Shown: piece after piece, positions 58,123-64,000 of the stretch
Layout of the letters: every line of letters begins with the position of its first letter
Position numbering within the stretch: the stretch's first letter is position 1
Assembly: GCA_031552235.1 (NCBI GenBank)
Contig: JAVBMR010000006.1
Coordinates: forward strand, 1-64,000
DNA length: 64,000 bases
Reading direction: 5' to 3'
Source of the DNA: WRDF01 sp031552235
GTDB taxonomy: Bacteria; Bacteroidota; Bacteroidia; Bacteroidales; Rikenellaceae
Notes under the pieces: generated by a model
Seen by the model: the letters and a program-made list of their open reading frames with translations, nothing else
What the model was told of the DNA's origin: nothing
Database searches by the model: none
Made by a program: the position numbers and the translations under genes

Positions 58123-58650
58123 ATGAAAAAACTGGTTTATATATTATTGTGTGTTTGTGTTCTGGCCGCGTGCGAAGACGGCGAGGTCAGCACGAATTAC
58201 GTGGTTACGCCTTATGTGCAGTTTGTGGACAAGGGGCATCAGATGCCCGAGCCGGATGTCAGGGCATACGGCTATTACGGCGACACGACGCAGTGGAGGG
58301 TTGCCTCGTACGACGACGCGCTTATCGGGCTGCTGACCAGCCGGTCGGACGAAACCGTGACCAAATTGCCTGACTTCACGGCCGATCCAGACGCGGAGGG
58401 CAAGCTCACGCTCGGGCCGTTCACGCGGTATGAGTTCATGGTACTCATGTGCCAGACAAATCCGGAAGCGGTGGACGACGTGAAGATGTATGCGTGGCGG
58501 AATGCGGCGACCGTGGAAGACCTGCCGCAGCTCTCTGTCCACGTCACGTTCAAACCGTGGAGGACTACTAGGTATAAAAGCGAGGGCAAATGGCTGTATG
58601 TGAACGAAATGCCTCCGGCGGAACCGGAAGGCCCTGATCCTGAGCCATAA
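58123..58650 (+). CDS. Hypothetical lipoprotein
   Basis: A 175-residue lipoprotein: MKKLVYILLCVCVLAACEDGE has a lipobox with Cys at about 17, followed by acidic residues typical of surface lipoproteins. The rest is beta-rich and ends in a Pro/Glu-rich tail (PPAEPEGPDPEP). I do not recognise a family. ATG 58108 is an alternative start. The tail may act as a linker or exposed end. Confidence 0.6.
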   Translation: MKKLVYILLCVCVLAACEDGEVSTNYVVTPYVQFVDKGHQMPEPDVRAYGYYGDTTQWRVASYDDALIGLLTSRSDETVTKLPDFTADPDAEGKLTLGPFTRYEFMVLMCQTNPEAVDDVKMYAWRNAATVEDLPQLSVHVTFKPWRTTRYKSEGKWLYVNEMPPAEPEGPDPEP

Positions 58651-58753
58651 AGTTGCCGGATTAATTCCGGGCAGGCTTGTTCGGCTTTTGCGGAAGGTTT
58701 TCGGGTATCCCGAAAGGGCAGGAACGCCTGAAAATGCGTATTTGGCCGTCCCG

Positions 58754-58785
58754 TTTGCTAAAGCAATCGCGGTTCACTATCTTTG
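58754..58785 (+). promoter_or_regulatory. Promoter of the Ig-like lipoprotein operon
   Basis: TTTG (58754-58757), a 20-bp spacer and TATCTTTG (58778-58785), both perfect. This supports ATG 58810, not 58783. Confidence 0.75.
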
Positions 58786-58809
58786 CACGGATACAAAGTT
58801 TTAGACGCT

Positions 58810-60828
58810 ATGAAAGTTAAGGGGATAGATATTCTGGGAAGGGTCGCGGGAGCGCTTCTGGGCGTTTTCTGCCTTGTCGGGATGTTCCCGCGCTGCGCCA
58901 ATACGGCAGCCCCCATGGGCGGCCCGAAAGACTCGCTGCCCCCCTATGTCGTGAGGATGACGCCCGAAGACATGACCACGGAATTCAAGGGCCGCAGGAT
59001 ATACGTCGAGTTCGACGAATACGTCCAGCTGAAAGACATCATGCAGGAGTTCTTCGTTTCCCCGCCGCTCAAGCGCATGCCCACCGTGACCATCCGCGGG
59101 CGCGGAGTGCAGATAGACATACACCCCGACGACACGCTCAAGCCCAATACCACATACGCGTTCAATTTCGGCAGCAGCATACGCGACAACAATGAAGGCA
59201 ATACCCTTTTCGGCTTCCGCTACGTGATGTCGACCGGGAAGGAGATAGATTCGATGGTGCTGTCGGGGTACACAGTGGACGCCTACACCAAGGACAGCGT
59301 CGCCAAGTCGCTGATATTCTTCTACGACGCTGTGAGGGATACCATACCCCAATACGATTCGCTTATCTTCAAGGGGTTGCCCGACGCCATCGGGCAGGCG
59401 GAGGGCAACGGCATATTCTTTACCCAGAACCTGAAGCCAATCGACTACCGCGTGTATGCCGTGAAGGACAGGAACAACAACAAGACGTATGAACCCGGGG
59501 CGGATATGATAGGGTTCATCGACTCGCTGGTGAACCCGGCCAACATGCCCTCGTTCTCGATATGCTACGACACCCTGCGGAAATACCTCGTGGCCGAGCC
59601 GCAGACATATTTCCGAATGTTCACAGACAAGGCCTTCCAGCGGCATGGGCTGAGGCGCACCGAGCGCCCCTCGCAGCAGCAGGTGTTGATGGTGTTCTCC
59701 GCCCCGCATCCGGATATACGCTCGGTAAAATTCGACGGCTTCGATTCTACGCGGGTCGTGAAGGAATACCTGCGTCCCGCGCACGACTCGATATCGTTCT
59801 GGTTCAACGTGCCTGCCGAGCAACTCCCCGACACGATCAAGGGAGAGGTGGTGCTCATGAGGCACGACTCGGCCAACGTCCTGAGGCTGGACACGCTGTC
59901 TGTAAAAGGGATATGGAAAAAACCGGTGGAAACCGCCGATCAGCGCCGTGAACGCGAGCGCCTTGAGAAGGAAGTGGAGAAACTTATCGAGCAGGGGCTT
60001 AAACCGCCCAAACCGGCCAACCCGTTCAAGTATACGGCCGAAGCGTCCAATCCGCTCAATCCCGAGAAAAACATAGTACTCACGTTCGGAGCCCCGCTTG
60101 CGGCCATAGACACGTCGCGGATATCGCTCGTGAGGTATGGCGAGGGCGATGCCATGTTCAGGGTTCAGTTCACGCTCAGGCAGGACACGATGAACATCCG
60201 CCGCTGGACCATAAGCGCCAAGTGGCAGGGTGGGCAGAAGTACGACCTGGAGATTCCCGACGGCGTTTTCACGAATATAGCCGGCGAAAAGAACGACACG
60301 CTCAAATCGCAGTTCACGGTCATGGAACTCGACAAGTACGGGACGATCAAGGTCAACGTCAAGGGTAAAACGGCCGGCAGTAAATACGTCCTGCAACTGA
60401 CCGACCAGAACGGCAGGCTTATGAACGAGATACGCGACGCGGTCACGGGAACCTACAGTTTCTATTATATAGACCCCGGCACGGCACGGGTGAGGGTGAT
60501 AGAGGACATGAACGGCAACGGACTGTGGGACGCGGGCGACCTGGTGAACAGGCGCCAGCCAGAACGGGTGGAGATATACTCCGACGAGAGGGCAGGGTTC
60601 GACAGGGTGATCAGGGCCAACTTCGAAGAGACGCTCGACATCGACATGGCCGAATTGTTCGCCCCGATAACCATGGAGGGCGTGAACCGCGATATCCAGC
60701 GCCAGGAAGCGGCCAGGATGCAGGAGTACCTGAAGCGGAGGGCGGCAATGGAAACTAAAAAGCAGGATCAGCAAAGCAGCCCCCAGAGGGGAAACACTTT
60801 CAACCCGACCCAAGGGTTTGGCTTATAA
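58810..60828 (+). CDS. Ig-like domain lipoprotein
   Basis: A 672-residue protein of a common Bacteroidetes type. The N-terminal signal ends at FPRCANTAAPMGGPKDSLPPYV. A bacterial Ig-like domain follows (IYVEFDEYVQLKDI, VSPPL, IHPDDTLKPNTTYAFNFGSSIRDNNEGN). Later parts contain repeated beta domains and a coiled-coil-like region (QRRERERLEKEVEKLIEQ) near 380. The end is Gln/Ser-rich. The role is unknown but likely on the outer surface. It overlaps or abuts the next outer-membrane gene, forming an operon. Confidence 0.75.
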   Translation: MKVKGIDILGRVAGALLGVFCLVGMFPRCANTAAPMGGPKDSLPPYVVRMTPEDMTTEFKGRRIYVEFDEYVQLKDIMQEFFVSPPLKRMPTVTIRGRGVQIDIHPDDTLKPNTTYAFNFGSSIRDNNEGNTLFGFRYVMSTGKEIDSMVLSGYTVDAYTKDSVAKSLIFFYDAVRDTIPQYDSLIFKGLPDAIGQAEGNGIFFTQNLKPIDYRVYAVKDRNNNKTYEPGADMIGFIDSLVNPANMPSFSICYDTLRKYLVAEPQTYFRMFTDKAFQRHGLRRTERPSQQQVLMVFSAPHPDIRSVKFDGFDSTRVVKEYLRPAHDSISFWFNVPAEQLPDTIKGEVVLMRHDSANVLRLDTLSVKGIWKKPVETADQRRERERLEKEVEKLIEQGLKPPKPANPFKYTAEASNPLNPEKNIVLTFGAPLAAIDTSRISLVRYGEGDAMFRVQFTLRQDTMNIRRWTISAKWQGGQKYDLEIPDGVFTNIAGEKNDTLKSQFTVMELDKYGTIKVNVKGKTAGSKYVLQLTDQNGRLMNEIRDAVTGTYSFYYIDPGTARVRVIEDMNGNGLWDAGDLVNRRQPERVEIYSDERAGFDRVIRANFEETLDIDMAELFAPITMEGVNRDIQRQEAARMQEYLKRRAAMETKKQDQQSSPQRGNTFNPTQGFGL

Positions 60829-60835
60829 CGGGATT

Positions 60836-61840
60836 ATGATAGGCAGGAACGTTCGGAAAATATTCATATGCATAGCGGCGGCGTTGTCGGCAACGCCCGT
60901 CCTTGCCCAGCATTATATAGGTGTGCGCGGCGGCTGGGGCGGCGGTATGGGGCGGATCGAACCCAAGCCCGATGAAAAAGGTACGGTGTGGGGGCTTACC
61001 CACGGCGGCATATCGTGGAAATACTATTCGAAGGAGAGGTATGTGGGGGGCGTGCAGGCCGACCTTATGTTCATGCAGTACGGTTTCCGCAGCTACGATT
61101 TCGCCAACCTCCCCGATGGCAGCAACGAAAGGGCGGAACGCATATTCTACTACCAAAGGACAATCAACACGATAACCCTGCCGGTATACTGGCAGACAAG
61201 CGCGTACCTGTTCGCAAGGCAGATGAGGGTGTTCCTGAACCTCGGGGTCTCGCTTTCATACAACTACTCTTCCGACTTCGAGGAGTATAATTACATTACC
61301 GAAAGAAAGGTCAGCGGCGACTACGATATGATACTCTCGCGCGACAATCCGCTTATGTATGGGTTGACGGGCGGCGTCGGCGCGGGATGGTCGTTCGACA
61401 GGCTCGAAGTGCTTTTCGAAACCCGATATTATTTCGGCTACGGGGATGTTTACCGCAACCGCAACAGATACGAACTCAACCCTATACGTTCGCCGCTCGA
61501 TAATATCCAGTTCTCGCTGGGGGTATACTGGCGGCTGGGAAAGGGAGGCATACTCTCGCCCCCAACCCCTAAAGTAGCGGCCAAAATGCGCGAAATGGAG
61601 GAGGCACGCAAAGAAAAGGAGATGGAGAACAATCTGAAAAATCCGCAGAAACAGATCAGGGAATGGGACAGGGAGTTCGAAGAGACCATGCGCGAGGAGT
61701 CGTTGCGCCTCGATAAGGAAATAAAAACGAGCGCGGCCGAAATAGCGCACAACGCGCGGCAGCTGACGTCCTCATATTTGAAGGAAACATCCCTCAGGCT
61801 TCCGCTGGAAGGCATATCCCCGGCGGTGTCGGGCCAATAG
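60836..61840 (+). CDS. Outer-membrane beta-barrel protein with coiled-coil tail
   Basis: A 334-residue protein. Signal MIGRNVRKIFICIAAALSATPVLA precedes QHYIGVRGGWGGG. About 220 residues of amphipathic beta strands follow (QADLMFMQYGF, VFLNLGVSLSYNYSS, YGLTGGVGAGWSFDRLEVLFETRYYFGYG, IQFSLGVYWRL). Residues from about 245 to the end form a charged helical tail (MREMEEARKEKEMENNLKN, REWDREFEETMREESLRLDKEI). PorT-like barrels are possible, but the tail is unusual. It starts 7 bp after the Ig-like gene. Confidence 0.7.
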   Translation: MIGRNVRKIFICIAAALSATPVLAQHYIGVRGGWGGGMGRIEPKPDEKGTVWGLTHGGISWKYYSKERYVGGVQADLMFMQYGFRSYDFANLPDGSNERAERIFYYQRTINTITLPVYWQTSAYLFARQMRVFLNLGVSLSYNYSSDFEEYNYITERKVSGDYDMILSRDNPLMYGLTGGVGAGWSFDRLEVLFETRYYFGYGDVYRNRNRYELNPIRSPLDNIQFSLGVYWRLGKGGILSPPTPKVAAKMREMEEARKEKEMENNLKNPQKQIREWDREFEETMREESLRLDKEIKTSAAEIAHNARQLTSSYLKETSLRLPLEGISPAVSGQ

Positions 61841-61893
61841 TAAGGGGTGGGCTGCTTGCCCGGCGGGCAAGGCTAAAAACATTATAAACAGCT

Positions 61894-62238
61894 ATGACAG
61901 AAGAAAGTACGAGGCAACAGAAGGTTGCCAGGCAGATACAGAAAGACATAAGCGACATACTCGCCAAGGAGGCCGCGGGCCTGCTCAAAGGGGTGCTGGT
62001 TACGGTTACAACCGTGAGGGTAAGCCCCGACCTGAGCTTTGCAAAGGTATACATGAGCGTTTTCCCGTTCGACAAGGCCCCGCAGGCCATGAAAACGCTG
62101 GAAGAGAACAACTGGATGGTGCGCAAGGCCCTCGGCACGCGCATCAGGAACCAGCTGAGGATAGTCCCCGAGCTGGCGTTCGTCCTGGACGACTCGCTCG
62201 AATATATCGACAATATCGAAAACCTCCTGAAAGAATAA
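61894..62238 (+). CDS. rbfA: Ribosome-binding factor A
   Basis: A 114-residue KH-fold protein for 16S rRNA maturation. Seen: QKVARQIQKDISDILAKEA, TVTTVRVSPDLSFAKVYMSVF, VRKALGTRIRNQLRIVPELAFVLDDSLEYIDNIENLL. It precedes the permease by 7 bp, as in other Bacteroidetes. Confidence 0.95.
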   Translation: MTEESTRQQKVARQIQKDISDILAKEAAGLLKGVLVTVTTVRVSPDLSFAKVYMSVFPFDKAPQAMKTLEENNWMVRKALGTRIRNQLRIVPELAFVLDDSLEYIDNIENLLKE

Positions 62239-62245
62239 GTTCCGA

Positions 62246-63466
62246 ATGCGGCGGCTCCAATTGCTTTTCGCGCGGCGGTACCTTTTTTCCCGCAAATCGC
62301 ACTCGGTGATAAACACCATTTCCCGTGTGAGCGCGTTTGCCGTGGGGGTTCCCGTGGCCGCGATGGTCATACTGCTCTCCGTGTTCAACGGCTTCGAGGA
62401 GTTGGTGAAGGGCATGTTCCGCGATTTCGATCCGGACATAGCCATCTCGGCCGCCGAGGGGAAAGTGTTTGATACCGGGAGCTTTGACCTCAACGCGCTG
62501 ATGCGTGTCGAGGGAGTCGAAGAGGTTTCGTTCGTACTGGAGGACCAGGCCCTGCTCGAATACCGCGGACGGCAGCAGGTCGCTACGGTAAGGGGCGTGG
62601 ATTCGCTGTACGGCCGTGTCGTGCCGATTGAGAAGATGGTGGTGGAAGGGGCCTACGATCTGGAATTCGGCGATATGGCACAGGCGTTGGTGGGGCAGGG
62701 AGTGGCCTATGGCCTGGGTGTCAGGACGGTACTCTACGATCCGATAAAAATGTACGCACCGCGCAGGGGCAGTTTTTCGACCCTGCTCCCGATAGACGCA
62801 TACCGTACCAAAGACGCGTTCCCGGCCGGGGTGTTCGCCCTCGACGCCGAAACCGACGGCCGGTATGTGATTGTTCCGCTCGATTTTGCACAGGCACTGT
62901 TCGACTATGAAGGCAGGGTTTCGGCGGCGATGGTACGCACCGCTTCCGGGGCGGATGCCGACAAGGTCGCAGCAGCTGTCCGCTACGGATTGGGCGACGA
63001 ATACAAGGTGCTGACACGCTACCAGCAGAAGGCATCGTTCTACCAGATAATGACCTACGAAAAGTGGGGCATATTCTTCATTATACTCATGGTGCTTGTC
63101 ATCGCCTCGTTCTCGATAATAGGGTCGCTCGTGATGCTGATAATCGACAAGCGCAAGGACACCCGGACGATAATGAACATGGGCGGGAGCGTTAATTTCG
63201 TGCGCGGGATATTCGTGCGCGAGGGGATGATGATATCGCTCCTCGGCGCAATAGGAGGGCTTGTCGTGGGTTTGCTTGTGTGTTGGGTGCAGATAACGTT
63301 CGGGTTGGTCACGATCCCGGCCGACACTTTCCTCGTCGACGCCTACCCGGTGGAGGTGCAGCCGCTCGATATTGTCACAATTATTGTATGTTTTACCGCG
63401 GTTAGCTATATTATTACTAAATTTACGGTCGGCCGGATGATCCCGCGGTCGGCGATAAGGATATGA
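62246..63466 (+). CDS. LolC/LolE-type ABC transporter permease
   Basis: A 406-residue FtsX-family protein. The N-terminal block RRYLFSRKSHSVINTISRVSAFAVGVPVAAMVILLSVFNGFEELVKGMF is the LolC/E signature. A periplasmic domain spans about 50-260. Three more helices follow (WGIFFIILMVLVIASFSIIGSLVMLI, LLGAIGGLVVGLLVCWVQI, DIVTIIVCFTAVSYIITKF). It releases lipoproteins from the inner membrane together with an ATPase not found in the window. The stop overlaps the next gene (ATGA). Confidence 0.9.
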   Translation: MRRLQLLFARRYLFSRKSHSVINTISRVSAFAVGVPVAAMVILLSVFNGFEELVKGMFRDFDPDIAISAAEGKVFDTGSFDLNALMRVEGVEEVSFVLEDQALLEYRGRQQVATVRGVDSLYGRVVPIEKMVVEGAYDLEFGDMAQALVGQGVAYGLGVRTVLYDPIKMYAPRRGSFSTLLPIDAYRTKDAFPAGVFALDAETDGRYVIVPLDFAQALFDYEGRVSAAMVRTASGADADKVAAAVRYGLGDEYKVLTRYQQKASFYQIMTYEKWGIFFIILMVLVIASFSIIGSLVMLIIDKRKDTRTIMNMGGSVNFVRGIFVREGMMISLLGAIGGLVVGLLVCWVQITFGLVTIPADTFLVDAYPVEVQPLDIVTIIVCFTAVSYIITKFTVGRMIPRSAIRI

Positions 63467-64000
63467 AAAGATTTTTCGGATACAGCATATTTGCATTGGC
63501 CGTCATGGTATTGATGGCAGGGTGCGGCAAGCCCAAAACCATCCCCGACGACAAACTCGAAAAAATATTCGACGAGATTTTCCTCGCCAACGCCTATTCC
63601 AACACGGTGGGCGACAGGGCTCAGATGGATACGGCCGACATATACCGCCCCATACTGAAAAAATACGGGTACAGGGTCCAGGACCTGACTTACACCATCG
63701 AGAACTACTCGAAGCGAAAGAGCAAGAGGATCTCGGATGTGGTGGAATCCAGCATCCGGGGGCTTGAGAATACCGAAAGGTATTATGCCGAATTGGTCAC
63801 GCAGCAGGACACGATAGAAGCCCGGGCGTTGAGGCTTTTCGCCAGGACGGTGTTCCGCGACACGACCCGGCGGCAGGTGTTCAGCCTCGACGACACGGCC
63901 AAACTGCGCATCGAGATCCCCGTCCGTCCGGGAACCTACCATGTCGAATTCGCCTACCTGATCGACAGCCTCGACCAGAACGGGCGGTCGGCATACATGT
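63463..64000 (+). CDS. DUF4296-type lipoprotein, cut by the window end
   Basis: The open frame runs to the last base, so the C-terminus is missing. MKRFFGYSIFALAVMVLMAGCG is a lipoprotein signal. The mature part has IPDDKLEKIFDEIFLANAYSN and a helical region typical of DUF4296. ATG 63463 overlaps the permease stop (ATGA), so the two are coupled. A beta-rich segment follows the helices. Its function is unknown. Confidence 0.78.
   Translation, partial: MKRFFGYSIFALAVMVLMAGCGKPKTIPDDKLEKIFDEIFLANAYSNTVGDRAQMDTADIYRPILKKYGYRVQDLTYTIENYSKRKSKRISDVVESSIRGLENTERYYAELVTQQDTIEARALRLFARTVFRDTTRRQVFSLDDTAKLRIEIPVRPGTYHVEFAYLIDSLDQNGRSAYM

Noticed and set aside
58801..60813. Long minus-strand open frame opposite the Ig-like lipoprotein gene
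   Set aside because: The plus-strand gene has a promoter, a signal peptide and family motifs. The antisense frame has none.

Overview
The window looks like core chromosome of a moderately GC-rich member of the Bacteroidales. Many genes are preceded by the Bacteroidetes-type promoter (TTTG or TTG near -33, TAnnTTTG near -7). The gene content includes ExbB/ExbD/TonB, several lipoproteins with LxGC-type lipoboxes, Kdo synthesis, a fimbrillin-like adhesin pair, an EF-G2-like factor and a Nim-like flavoprotein. Alistipes or another Rikenellaceae is a reasonable guess, but it is inferred from gene content and base composition, not from a marker search. I saw no prophage, integrase, transposase, CRISPR array or restriction system.

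Layout. 1-80 is the 3' end of a 5S rRNA with its terminator, so the window starts at the end of an rRNA operon. 566-5300 holds two outer-membrane barrels, a candidate 6S-like RNA, a DUF1003 membrane protein, a Nim-like protein, surE and rplS. 5495-10487 is a two-gene surface-structure operon: a lipoprotein, then an 1135-residue lipoprotein with a beta-helix region and five cadherin-like repeats. 10813-15342 has an EF-G paralogue lacking the catalytic His, an S41 protease and a DUF308 membrane protein. 15499-21294 has purN-yraN-waaA on the minus strand and acpP-fabF-rnc-radC on the plus strand. 21331-25889 is an O-acyltransferase cluster of two SGNH proteins and an MBOAT. 26440-28743 is an exbB/exbD operon, followed by tRNA-Ser. 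29173-31534 is glycosyltransferase, ECF sigma factor and rsmG; tgt and an LptF/LptG-type permease lie beyond.

34357-42510 carries a second glycosyltransferase, a lipid kinase, apbE, rpsO, pnp and an abundant-looking TPR lipoprotein. 42953-46648 is deoC, a DHH phosphoesterase, kdsA and kdsD. 47076-50712 is upp, hflX and two tandem TonB-like genes; tRNA-Ala follows. 52073-64000 holds rlmN, a flippase, dut, holB, folK, an Ig-like lipoprotein with an outer-membrane barrel, rbfA, a LolC/E-type permease and a truncated DUF4296 lipoprotein.

How it fits together. Several genes serve the envelope: kdsA, kdsD and waaA make and transfer Kdo, the LptF/G-like permease moves LPS, the LolC/E-like permease releases lipoproteins, ExbB/D with TonB energise outer-membrane uptake, and the MBOAT/SGNH set probably acetylates an envelope polymer.

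The least expected feature lies between the genes. Several dispersed repeat families fill the intergenic regions. One is a MITE-like family of about 190-240 bp with terminal inverted repeats around GCTTATCYGCAA. Another is a three-hairpin element present in two opposite-facing copies. These repeats, the 6S-like RNA and a duplicated pnp start region are the best candidates for something undescribed.
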